Shown piece by piece: positions 50,869 to 62,981 of a stretch of DNA of 64,000 bases. Both the position numbers and the translations under genes were made by a program. Position 1 is the first letter of the stretch. Each line of letters opens with the position of its first letter. The stretch is taken from the NCBI GenBank assembly GCA_013399305.1, contig VXAI01000384.1, forward strand, positions 124,001 to 188,000. Reading direction: 5' to 3'. This DNA comes from Rostratula benghalensis (Eukaryota > Chordata > Aves > Charadriiformes > Rostratulidae). The notes under the pieces were generated by a model that worked only from the letters and a program-made list of their open reading frames with translations, had not been told where the DNA came from and did not search any database.

Positions 50869-52359
50869 GTCTTGCCCATTTAGCTTCCTTGCTGTTATCC
50901 AGCTGTGTTCACTGCTTTGATTCCCACAGAGAAACAGGGAAGCATTTTTGGTGCTAACTTATATCCGTTGTTTCAATTTCCCAGTGAATTAATAATTTAG
51001 AAGAATTTTATCTTCCTCATTTTAGAGTTATGCGAAGAAGCCAACTGGTAAAGTAAACATTAAATTATTTACAAGTTGTGCACACATGCAGGCAGATAAA
51101 TGGTGTAGCATTATAAATTTAACAGTTGTTAGAAAGTACAGAAACAATAAACATGATAGCCAAACTCTTTTGTCAATGGAGAGAAAAGCAGTCTTCAATT
51201 ATGTGTTAATTTTTTTAGACAGTGAAGAGCTAAAGCAAATGTATTTAAGGTAGATCAAAAATCTGTACAAACTTCAGAGCTACTAAAGTAAACAGATTCT
51301 GGCTGCAAATGAAGGAATGAGGCTCCATTTCCCTAATGGCAGAATTTTTCACGAAAGGCAATTAAAGCCCTGCTCCATGTTTTAGCAGGATGGAATTGAA
51401 TAAATCACCAGTGTGCAGAACTTTCAAGTGCTGGCAGCTGATTAGGTTATCACAGACTAGAAGAATAAATTATAAATTCACTTGTAATGTAACAGATCCT
51501 AAATCCTCAAGTCTCCAATTACCAGCTCTATTCAGTTTGCTTAAATGAAGGATTATGCCTTCTTATTTTGGTGCTTGAGAAATAAAGAACTAAGAAATAA
51601 TATTAAACTACTGAATTTTTACACCTTACAACTCCAAATAACCTCTACACATGATGAAGACAAGTACTGTAAACAGAATTCCTCATAATTCAGCATTTCC
51701 AAACGTATTTACTGTCTTATATCTGCAGCTGAACAACCTCTTTCAAATAAAATTTAACCAGAAATAGCTTTGAAAATGGCAATAGGTTTGAACCACCAGC
51801 CTCTGAGTACATACTACAAAGTAGCCATAACACAACAAAAAATACTGGTATACTCTTTTTTTTTGCCCTCACATTTTTCTCAAAAACTGATTTAAAAGAT
51901 ATTTCTTTCTTAATGTCCATATATTTTACACAAAGACCTTCTGTTAAAATTCATCTGGCTATCTGACCCCCCTTTCCCCCAAATGCATGCAGACAGAAAT
52001 AGTCATTAAAGGATTGGCTGAACAAGATCTCCTTTCTTTTCCGAAGGGGCCTCTCTAACAAAGGATCTCGCAAAGTAGTCTTTATTGTTAGGCACCCGGT
52101 GATGCAATCTTTTATGGCAGTGAAGATTTAGGATCCACTTCCTCTATGACCTGACACATAGTCACATCTTTTATCCACACTGTATTAGCATCCTCCCACT
52201 CTCTGGTTTTGACAAACAGTTATGGCTTGTCATTGATTTTAATTTCAGCAGGAACCCCTTTCAGCACCTAATACGAGCTCCACCATACGCAGAAGTTAGT
52301 TTTCTATCCATAACGTGTTAGGCCCATAACCTCTGGTGGAACAACAGCAAAAGGAAAGG
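50869..52359. other. AT-rich non-coding stretch
   Basis: No gene or recognised repeat. A patch around 51290-51500 is rich in TAAT, GATTA and CAGCTG-like words and resembles enhancer-type sequence, but this is only an impression. Confidence 0.5.
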
Positions 52360-52694
52360 GTAAAGGCATCTCCAGCTTTGGGGCTTGCCACGGCTCCCCA
52401 GAAACACCCCGTCTGGCTGGGAACTCACTCCTTTCCCTAGTGCAAGCCCCTGCCTCCTCTCAGCAGCAGAAGACCACCAGGCGCAGGAGACAGGAGGATC
52501 CCCAAGAGAACAAACGTGGCTGCTGGTGCAAGGTAGATGTGAGCCTCCCAGCCTGGGGAAGGCCAGTCAGTGAGACTGCACCATGAGGGGAAGAGAGGCT
52601 GGACTTGGGTGATGGAAGATGTTGGGCAAAAAGAGTCATCTTTTAGTGAGAAGAGACACTACGAGGCCTGTGGAAGGGAAAGGACTTGGTACAA

Positions 52695-52719
52695 GGGAGG
52701 CTGGGGAAGGGCAGCAGGG
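52695..52719 (+). other. Potential G-quadruplex
   Basis: GGG, GGGG, GGG and GGG runs with loops of 5, 2 and 5 bases, inside a purine-rich plus-strand tract. Confidence 0.7.
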
Positions 52720-52897
52720 ACTGAAGGACAGTGAGGACAGAAGAGGTACAGGCACTGGGAGAGGAGGTGTAGTGTGAGGCTGGGTGCTGCAGGTGGACCT
52801 CAGGCAGGAGACCAGAAGAGGGGCCTGCTTAGGACAGCAGCAATAGGAAACCAAAAGGCCAAGATGGGAGTTTGAAGGACTCATCTGAGGAGCGGAA

Positions 52898-52933
52898 CTG
52901 TTCCTATTGTGATCATCCTGTTCCTATTGTGTC
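52898..52933. repeat. 20-bp-period partial tandem duplication
   Basis: CTGTTCCTATTGTGATCATC is followed directly by CTGTTCCTATTGTG, giving a period of 20 bp and about 1.7 copies. Confidence 0.85.
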
Positions 52934-54023
52934 AATGAAGAAACGCTCCTTACCACAGGGACAGAGAGGGGCAGAGCAGTGCACACGTGTGAACAAGGCA
53001 TCATGATAAGAAACAACCTAATTACAGCTTATTTTGACATTAGAAGTGTTGACTGTTTAGGGACACAACTTTTAATCAAGTGTGGTAAAACACAACACCT
53101 TGGTGAGTTATCTGCTCTCACATGACCTTACAGGTGATGATTAGTGGCCTACAGAGCAAAAAATGCAAGGCCCTCGAGCAGCAAACATTTGGCAGTTGGA
53201 CAAACCGAGACGTACCTTGTTTGCTTTTCAGAGTGTATGTTATGCCTCAAATCCATGATTTAAGGCACTTTTCCAACTGAAAGAAGAAACTCGAGTTTCA
53301 ATATATTCTCATCAAACCGCAACACAACAGGAACTGATAGTATATACAAAGTAGGAAGTATAAAAATACATATTTCTCACATTAACTTTGCAAGTATCGT
53401 AAATAAGTAATAAAAGTTAATGACCAGTAAATGACCACATTGTTCTCAGATAACATTTAAAATAAATAATTTAGCATGGCAAAATAAGTTGATTATGAAG
53501 ATAGCCTTCAAATGGAAAAAGAAACACGTAACAAGTATGTTTCATATCAAGGCCAGCACAAGAGCACGCGGCTGCCGTGTAACCAGGCTTTTCTTTGTCA
53601 GAACAGGATAAATGACAAACCTTAACAATATTCCAGTTTGAAAAAAGAAATCACCAAAATTTGCTTTCTTCCTTTTGTCTGATGGCTTCAGCAGAAAATT
53701 GCCTTCTCATCACAAACATGGCTAAAGCTATAAGGGAAACGGTCTAATCCACCCACTGAGGGCAAATCTCGGGCAAAAGACATGCTTGCAAAGTGGTCTG
53801 AGACCAACTATTTTTAAAAGGCTTGAAAAATTAAAACTTTAAATGGTTGTTGTTGGGTTTTGTTTTTCTCAACTGGCCTAATTTATTAAGGGGCAATAAT
53901 GTGGTTTGTTACTAGCAGTCAAACTACCGCTTCACATTAGAAACTTGAGTTTGAGGAAACTGCAGTTTTGTTGACTAACATCTGCCAGAGCCTAACAAGC
54001 TACCCAAAGTGTTGACTTACACA

Positions 54024-54045
54024 GTATCATACCACAGTATGATAC
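54024..54045. repeat. Perfect 9-bp inverted repeat with 4-base loop
   Basis: GTATCATAC, CACA, GTATGATAC: a clean hairpin or a binding site with dyad symmetry. Confidence 0.9.
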
Positions 54046-54362
54046 CGTAGAATGGGATATTTTATGCTGTTTCAAATCAATTCCTGAAAAGAAAAAAGTA
54101 CAAAGACAATAACTAAACCAACATTGGAGCAAAAATGCTACTTCAAATCTTATTGACAGAAGCAGCTGAAGTGAATAACATGACTGGGGAGCAGCCCCAG
54201 CTTTCCAGGTTTACCTACAGTCATCATCAAACTGACGCCACACAGGCTGCCTCTGAATGAGGCAATGTGAGGGTGATTGCCATTTATTTCCCAGGGCTCC
54301 CACCCTAGCCATGCCCTGACTTTATCAGGGGAGGAGATGCCCAAATGCCAAGGCCTCCCTTG

Positions 54363-54391
54363 CCCTGTTCCCTCCCATCCCACCCCATCCC
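54363..54391 (-). other. Potential G-quadruplex
   Basis: Six C runs of three or four on the plus strand, separated by 1-4 bases, give at least four G3 runs on the minus strand (MCF2L sense). Confidence 0.75.
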
Positions 54392-54910
54392 AAGAAACCC
54401 AGGTGACTGAGCTGGGCAGGAACCACAAGAGGACTGCTTCCTCCACAAGCAGACCTGACCAGAGAGACCATGGGGCACACCCGCCTTGTTCTCCCAAGTA
54501 AGAGGAGGCACAGCTAGAAAAACTGCTTGAAGCCCACTGAAAGTACTGTGCAGTGATGTGCCTGACCTTATTTCTTGCTGGGAATGTTCCTCCCTCATCA
54601 GTTCCACCACGCTTGCCTGACGTTTCCTTTTTTGCCTTGTGTAATACAGATAACAAGTTACTTGAGGCAGGGAGCTGTCGAGCGCAGTTACAGCTCATCT
54701 GCAAAGGGCACGGCAGGCTGTGCAGTGCCACAGCCAGGAACAAAAATAGAGCCGAGCAGATGACCAGCCTTTAAAACAAACACAGTTTCATTAATTCATG
54801 CTCTAACAACACGCTTAATGTGTTATTAGCAACATACTTTCAGAATCAGGCTTTGACCCTCAAAAAATGCCTTTCTAAAGGCATAAATAGTTCAAACTTT
54901 CTACCTACCT

Positions 54911-54941
54911 CCCTGTTCCCCTCTCCTCCCTCCCCACCCCC
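54911..54941 (-). other. Potential G-quadruplex in a pyrimidine tract
   Basis: C3, C4, C3, C4 and C5 runs within 31 bp on the plus strand, so G-runs on the minus strand. On the plus strand the tract ends in CAG, so it also resembles a 3' splice acceptor, but no exon follows that I can support. Confidence 0.7.
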
Positions 54942-55880
54942 AGGTATTTTATGAATGCAATGGTAATTTTCAAAGCCTGAGATCTGCAGTATAAACGATA
55001 CAATACAATTGACTCTGGTACTTTTAATGACTTCTTTCTGAGTACCTCACAAGCCCAGTAAACTGCAGGCAGCACATCTGCCTGTGGAGCCCTCCAAGCC
55101 CACTGGGATGAAGGGGTCCTGAAGGCCAGGATGGCCCATGCAGACCCAGACATGCTGTAAGGCGGGATATGCAGAAGGGAAGCTCTGCAAATCTGTGGGC
55201 CTTCCTCTTCTTGACATGTGTGTGAGGCTTGGGAAGCCACACAGAGACTAATGAACAAAACCAAATCCCCTACAACTACCCCAACACCTGATGTGCTGCC
55301 AGGAGCAGGGAGCAGAGAGAAAGGTCAGGGAAGAGTGGAGAGAGCTGGATTGCAAGTTGTCTTGATTCCTTTTTTGCCACGTCTATATTTGCACCTCAAC
55401 ACTGTATGCTGCATTTGCTCCTATTTAATGCCTGTGGGGCTAAGTCACTATGCCAGCCATGCATCCCACGTCTCACATGTCACAGAAACTCCCAGACTGG
55501 CTGTCAAACCAGCAAGGCTGCTGGTCCGAGGCGGTGGTGATAAATGAGCAAGCGGGAAGGGAATCCTCCTTTCTCTCGTACCACTGCCTGCTCCCGCTGT
55601 CTTTCTCAGGCAGGACACGCACCAGAGAGCCACCAGCAACACCGCAGCTCAGGCAGTGCCCACGTGCAAAAGGTCAGGAGCTACTTGATGGGAAAGGATG
55701 GGAGAGGAACTCCTGAGGGAACGTGGGGGAACAGGAGGGGCTTCTCCGCAATGCAAGCGCCAAATGGCAACACCCAGATCCCCTTCCTGCCTTGGCAGCC
55801 GCACATCGGGACTGTCTCAAATACCTGTATTTCCCTTCTAGCCACTCTTGGATCTCTCCAAATTGTCGCCCTCCTTAGGG

Positions 55881-58800
55881 GATAAAAATTTAAATCCTGC
55901 CTGTTCTCACCAGCTCAACTAAGAGTTCCCTGCAGTATCATATAAATGTCAGACAGAGTCTTAACTGAATTCACTCCTAAACCACTACAGTAAAAGAATC
56001 ATCAAGGGGGCGAGGGGGTGTTTAAAAATAATGTCAAATAAAGCCCAGAGTAATTGTTCCATTTCCATGTTTTAAAAGGCAGGTGGTATGATGCAGAAAA
56101 GTTTGTCCCCTATTTTCCGAAGGCTGGATAGGAAATGTTAGTATTACTTCAACTTAGATATGTGCAAAATTAACAACATAGTATTTATGCATATCTTTAC
56201 TCCCTTGATACAAAATATATGGTAGCCATCCAGCTTTTACCAGACTTTTGAAACTCCCTGGTAGATCTTAAAAAAAAGTAAACAATGGCTTTGAAAAACA
56301 CCTCCACCTGTGACACTGAAATAGTTCATCTTCTTTCTTCGTACAGCAACAGAGAGAGAAGCTGTTTCTATTAATATCTCTCTCCTGCTCCAGGCTGTAC
56401 GCTCTCAGAGCACTTCAGAGATACTCTTTTCAAAGGAACTGACTGTGGAATAACGATGGCACCAAAGACAGAAGATTGCAATGTCCTTGAAAGGTAAGTA
56501 CAGTGTGAGCAGGGGTAAGAAACACTGAAGAGATTCAGCAAAAAGAAATGAAGAAAGTATACAATTAGAAATCTGGGAATGCTGTGTGATGTTTTATATT
56601 TTTTCTTACCTTTACTTCATAAATTACTTTGCAGGTGATTTGTCTGATGTAGAAATTACCATTTTTTTCTGTAAGCTGCTGATACCATTCCAAACACCAT
56701 CAAACAACTTCAATAGCTTCCTCTTGCTCTTTCCAATGAGCCCAGATGTTCTTTGCCTCTCTGTACCTTCAAATCTCAGAACTCCAAAGTACTTCCCACG
56801 GGTCACTTGCATCCTCGGCAGCTTTCACAGAGAATTCAGAAAGGGGATATTTGACTGTGGCTGCCCTTGACAAAACCAGCTGTGTGGGGATCACAGCAAA
56901 TGTCTGGATCCCAAGCAGAGTGAAGCTGTCTCATAATTAGAGCCTGGCATCTACTCAAGCATGAATTAAATAATGATGATGAATTTTCATCGCTATTGTG
57001 ATTCTGTGTATGTAGGTCATATTCCACCATAACTTTTAAACATACAGCTATTGTGTTTCAGACACTGTATTATGGGGGCCCCAGCTTCATCTCCTACTAG
57101 ATGACTATCTATGAGCACAACATGCAGTAAATCTTTCTATACCAGCTCCTTTCTGCCAGCTTTCTATTCTCATCCAAGCTGCACAACCAAACACACCTGT
57201 TTTGCTTCTTTACCCCATCTTTTTCCTTCTCTTCTTCCACTGTTAACAGGCCTCAAAGTAAGCTGGGGAAATCTCTTCCTCAAACACAAACGTGTTTTTT
57301 AGCTCTACTTGTTTTATTGTACATTTGTGTGTGAGCTTTTATTTTGTTCTGAGGTATTTTTACAAGAACAACCCATTTGATATAAACTTACTTTGCCATT
57401 ACAAATATGCTGAATGCCTGAATAAAATGTGTCAAAAAAGTGAAATGCTAAGTATAGAAAGGATCAAGCTGTCTTTGTTAAATCCACTGGGTAATAAGAA
57501 CTGAGTTACAGACTTGGCTGGAAGCTGAAAACAAAGAATTACCCAGTGTTTGGAGAGAGGAGTGCACCATATATGGCAGCAAGAGGGGACAAGATGGGTA
57601 CATTTTGCCCTGCCCCACAGCAGGCTCCTGCACAAGAGTTCAGGCACTTCTCAGAGGCAGGCAGGCAATCACGGAAACCCTCTCTAAGTTCTCATGTCTC
57701 CACATGAAGTCACTAAATGAGTCTCTCATTCTTTACTGCAGTAAATCTGAAAACTGAAAATGCTGAGATAATGGAAATAGGGAATAATCAATTCAAGTAC
57801 AGACACAGATACTCAGGATACAGAGCTGTAGGGAACATTCAAGTTTGGCAGGGCATTACCACTGCAGTTGCTTTGGGAGGCATCATGCCTGTAGTAACAC
57901 ATGCAAAGTAAACACAGACAGGAGAAACAAATGAGTCACACAATACGCTGGTTTCTTTAGTGTACCCTACGTGTAGGCCAAAAGCTGATGCAAGGTTGGA
58001 TTTGCAAAGCTGCTGTTAAAACACAGGCTTGTGACATGAGGTAACCTCAACCAACCGGGTAAGTAACACAGGGTAACATGGAGTAACAACCAGCAGCCCA
58101 GGACAAAGTAATGACTAAAGAATTTTGCCCAGCTCAGAAGCCAGACACAGGACTGTTTACAGAAAGGCTGTAATTTATTGTTTGATATTTTTAATAACAA
58201 AGGTTGTAGCCTGAAGATTCGTTTTTAAAATCAGCTATGTGTATTCTTATTATTTTCTGTTTGTATCAATTGTCCTGTTGTTTCATATGCAAAACCACCC
58301 ACCCTTTAAATTCATCAGGCTATAGGCAGGAGTTGAAAGAAAAGGAAGATACATTTCTGCCTCAGCAAGAATTGAGACTGTAAAAGAACTAGGACAGTCA
58401 CTTGTTGTTGCAAATTTTCTGTCTGATACACAAAGTACTGAAGACAGAAAGACTTTTAGTAAGACCAGCACTTAGTAAATGCCTCAAGCACATGAGGGGA
58501 CAGTGGTTACACCCCCAAAGTAACAGCACAGGTGGAAAACAAGAGTCTACCTACGTGGTTCTCAACAAGTCAAATAACTATTTGCCGAGATTATCAAGTT
58601 CAGGGTGTCAGACTGCTGCTGAGCAGCATTATCAACCTATGTCCTCAAAACCAGGCTATACCATGCTGCACTATGCTTTATCAGCTTACCACAATTTGGG
58701 CAGCACATTCTGCCAAGAAGCCATCTCCCCCTCTGTCCTCAAAAGGATTTAACTGCCTATGGCCCTGTCACACCAGCTCCTCCCAAGCTCAAACACCCGC

Positions 58801-61800
58801 AACTTTCACACTAAGATATGAATGTTTGGGGGTATGTATCACAAGACTTCTCCATTTCAGCTTATTCTCATGTTGAAACTCACAGCCAGTTCTGTCTTTT
58901 GTGCAACCAAGTTCAGCATCTTTCCATCATAGCACACATTTATTGTGTCTGACTCCCTGTTGCTCGTGGGAAGCCCAACAGCCAGCCCCATGCCCCTGCT
59001 ACCCCAACAACCCAAATGGCACTTCTCATCAGTCATCAAGAAATTCAAAGCATTGGTACAAAACCTCAAAAGCCAGAAAAAGACCAGCAGAGACAGATCG
59101 AGGATGTAAGTAATATCCAAGATTGCTCTAAGTGGAGGAATCTCGTGTTTGAAACTGCCCAGACTCAGACTGTGCAGTAAGCCAACCTCCAAGATGATGA
59201 TCCTGTCTCTGCCTATGCACAGGACCATGTGTTTGTGCTCACTGTTCCACAAGGCTTAAACTGGTTGCACCCACAGTGCTGTTAAAGGCAATTTTAAAGA
59301 CTGGACTACCAGACTGTTTGCCCCAACCACAATGCCTGCATTCCTACATGCAGCAAGCCAGGTGGCTCATGCCCAAGCCATACAGCCATGGGGATAACTG
59401 GAGAATGTAAAGTGAGGTCAAAATAGCTAACATGGTATTGCAGGCTTATCTCAACAGACCTACAGGTTATTAATCTATATATAAGCATCCAAGATCATGC
59501 TCTTTCTGTCTGAAACAAAAGCATAGCTAGCTGATATTTAATAGGAGAAGACAAAAGAAACAATGAAACAAAACTGAAGTGGCTTTGCCAACTATTGTAA
59601 AACAGCAGGCTGAAACACGCTGTTTCAGGCACCTGAATAACTTAAGAAGTTGTTAGGCTGACTCAGAAACAACGAAAGCACAAGTCTCTTTGGTAGCTGG
59701 GTTGAACTGCTTCGTTAAAGGAAAAGGTTGAGTGACAAAACACCTCCTGTTCCTTGCCTTTGCTCAACACGTCAGCTCAGGGGCAAACACCTTGAAGACA
59801 ACGCAGCCTGTGTCACCTAATCCTGCCCCTGTGCCCTGTGCTGGGCTGCTCCTTGAACACCCTGCACAACTTCCCTGGTATTTGATATGCAGGAGGTAAT
59901 CTGGCAGCTTGGCTCTCTGCGGCTGTAAGCGTGGCAGGCGGCTGTGCCAGGCACTCTTGCCAAGAAAGTATTCTGAGTTGCTACGATAATACAAATGCAT
60001 CAAAGTAACGGGGTTTGGGTTGGTTTTTTTGTTGGTTTTTTTTTTTTTTTTTCCTTATTTAATATCACTAAGTACCTAAAACCAGGCAGGGCTTTCCCCA
60101 AGTCCACAGACTTAATAAGAGACTGACAATTATGCATCCTGCAATCCTCTGAAATGCCACTCCAAATGTGCCACCATTTACTGTTTAATGCCTGTTTGCC
60201 CCAGTCTCCTGCTTGTCTGTGGAAAGATACCTACACAGATTGTAATCTTCCTACTGTAGTACAGCAACTGCAATTAAAACAGTGAAAGACTGGGACAGAT
60301 GATATGATAAGAGGTTACGGTGTATTAAGATATATTAAGATGGTAAGATGACACTGAGATTATATGAGAGGTTATTATTGTTGACAGTCCCAAAATGAAG
60401 TGCACATGGATATTAGGTCAAGCAGGCATTTTCTTTTTTCTTTTTCATTGTAAGCAAAAAAAGAAAACAGCTTACTGAGCTGAAATATTTTGGTATGCAA
60501 TTTTTAAGCAACAATAATGTGGCTAAAAATAAGATTTAATCAACCTTAATGTTGATCAAATTTTCTTTCCTCAGATTACCAAAAAGGCAGTTCTCTCTAA
60601 TAAACTGACTGCTGATAAGTCTGAACCTTACTCCTACCAGTTTCACTAGACCCAGCTGTTTCAGTAGTAAAATAAAGATTTAGGCCAGAATATATTAAGA
60701 AACAGATGCCACGTACGTGGCATGGAGAAACTGTAACAGTACACGCTCTTAGAAAACAGGAGCAATCCACTCCTAGCTGCTTAGCTGGGTCTGTTCAGAT
60801 GCAGTTTTCACCCTTATTCTTGACATTTTAAATCTTAAGACAGGAAGAGTGTGTCTGCTCTGTACCCTCTGGCCTGGGAAATCTGAGGCACCTTTCATAG
60901 TTAAGTTCAACGTGGGAGCTGAAATGCAGGGCTGGCAAGCTAACATCAGACAGAGGCATCCCCCGCTACCATTAAATGCCACCGGGGCACAGTAGATGCT
61001 CCAACAACCTGCTGATTTTGGAGCTCTTGACAGTATCTCTTCAATTCCACCAGCTACACAGAGAGCTGGCAAAGTTGCCAAATAGTAATGTAATGCCCTT
61101 CACTCTCAGACCTGCCTGCCTGCCAAACTGACACCCACCCACACAGCACTGCCACGTGCAGAAGCGTATTTTTTGGGGGTTCCCAAACTGGAAATTCGAG
61201 TGAACTGAGGACAGATGCTACAAGAGTAAAAAGGAGCAGGCAAGCTCACTAAAGTGTAGGAATGGGGAGGACACACAGAACGGGTCCTTCCAGCTGCCCA
61301 CAACTTTATGACACGCTTTCAGTGTGGCTGAGGGTGTCCCCGCTGCTCCTTGCATCCTTTTCAGCAATGCTGGGCACTTGGAGGTGCTATGCTGAGTCCA
61401 TTCCTCATACATCTGTTCTTAATCTGTCAAGACAGGTGAGCCAGCCTTCGAAAATTCAAAAGTCTGCCTGTCAACGAAAACAAAGCCAGGGAAATGAAGG
61501 GTGAAATTTTGGCCTGAATTGTAAATATGACAGAAAATCTGGAACTACTGAAAGCTGACTTGAAGCTGAAATGGCTAAGGCATGCTACCTCTACTTAAAA
61601 TACTAGCATTGATAATACATTTACTAAGAAACCACATAAATGTTTATCTTCTTTGATTTGCAGATGTTTCTTCTCTTTGCAGAGTGCTAAAATTGTGTTC
61701 AAGGAGAGGAAACAGATGGTAGCTGTAATAGTGGCACCTTTCCAAGGTGGAAAGAAACCCCTAGTGGGGCTGCCCCAGGCTTAAGGCTGGGAACGTCAGA

Positions 61801-62560
61801 TTTGTATTGCCTATTTGCAGGAATTTGACATCATCATCATCACTGCAAGCTTCCAACCTCAGTGGAGATGCAAATGAGAGTAGTGACTGACAGAGAAAGC
61901 TGGTGCCTTAACCCCATTTTTGTACCAGTCAGAACAACTGGAGGCCTAAGCAGAAAACCCATGGCAGGCAGGAATATGGGCAATATATGAGGTCCAGACC
62001 AGCACTGTTTATAAGCTGGGGCTTCAACCTCTGTGGGCACTCTTCCATTGGGTAGGGAAGTTCTGCCCATAAACAGCAATTTGTGGAAGAGGTTTTCATT
62101 TAACACAGCAACAGAACTGGAAAAGAAGAATAAAAGTAAAAACTACGGTTGGATGAACAGAAATGATGCAATTGTCCATCAAAAATAATAAACACAGACA
62201 AAACCAGGATGGGGTTTTTTTTAGTCTCAATAATAGTTTCATAGTTTCCCTGAAAAAAACACCCACAATTCTAATGGAATTTAAAAAAACCACCTTAGAT
62301 AGAAATAGAGCATTTCTTTAAATAATTTCTGCCCTGTTTTAAGGAGTTATATGAAAACAGGGAAAGCAATAATCTGGTCATTTAAGTCTTAGGAGGCCAT
62401 TTGATGGAAAGGAAGTGACCAGGAAGACTGAGTTGCAGATGGGAAAAAAAAAGGAAAATGCTACTGGAGTACCCTTTTTGGTTGTTGGAAGAGGCCAGAA
62501 TATGAGATTAGTTTGAACTCTGGAGCAGAACTCAGAGAAGGAATATAAATCTTTATGATC
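55881..62560. other. Non-coding stretch, presumed MCF2L 5' intron or upstream region
   Basis: No supported exon, RNA gene or repeat other than a T/G tract with a long T run near 60009-60052. A 131-codon minus-strand open stretch (58857-59252) is not recognisable. Confidence 0.5.
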
Positions 62561-62981
62561 CTCAAGTGGAGTACTGTGTCCAGCTTCGGAGCCCTTAGCA
62601 AGGGAACAACATGGACCTGTTGGAGTGGGTCCAGAAGCAGGCCACAAAAATGATGAGAGGGCTGGAGCAGCTCTCCTGCAAGGCCAGGCTGAGAAAGTTC
62701 AGCCCGGAGGAGCGCGAGCTCTGGGGAGACCTTACAGCAACCTTCTAGTACTTAATGAGGGCATATAAGAAAGATGGGGATGAACTTTTTAGCAGGGTCT
62801 GTTCCAATAGAACAAGGGGTAATGGTTTTAAACTAAAAACGGTAAGATTTAAACTAGATACAAGGAAGACATTTTTTACAATAAGGGTGGTGAAACACTG
62901 GGCATTGGTCGGTTGCTCGGAGTGGTGGTAGATGCCCCATTCCTGAAAACGTTCAGGGTCGGGTTGGATGGGACTCTGAGC
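62561..62981 (+). mobile_element. CR1 LINE internal fragment, long and fairly well preserved
   Basis: About 420 bp in sense orientation follow CR1 order: GAGTACTGTGTCCAGCTTCG, ACATGGACCTGTTGGAGTGG, GGGCTGGAGCAGCTCTCCTG, AGGGGTAATGGTTTTAAACT, a TTTTTTACAATAAGGGTGGTG stretch and GTTCAGGGTCGGGTTGGATG. It breaks off right after that block; the final CR1 segment (the TTCCAACC region and octamer repeats) is missing, so the 3' end was lost or interrupted. Confidence 0.93.

Larger units (their letters stand above)
52360..55880. other. GC-richer, strand-asymmetric non-coding zone
   Basis: This interval stands out from the AT-rich surroundings, with purine-rich plus-strand sequence at about 52580-52880 and C-rich plus-strand sequence at 54270-54500 and 54903-54945. 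Three G-quadruplex motifs occur. CpG is not abundant enough to look like an island. A 197-codon minus-strand open stretch (54150-54743) overlaps another shorter one in a second frame; neither has a recognisable domain. A distal or alternative promoter is possible but unproven. Confidence 0.45.

Noticed and set aside
52020..52350. Possible LTR or retroviral remnant
   Set aside because: No TG...CA ends, primer-binding site or coding motif could be identified.
58857..59252. 131-codon minus-strand open frame overlapped by a lysine/glutamine-rich plus-strand frame
   Set aside because: Neither frame resembles a known protein, and the plus frame contains a stop. A decayed pseudogene cannot be excluded but is not supported.
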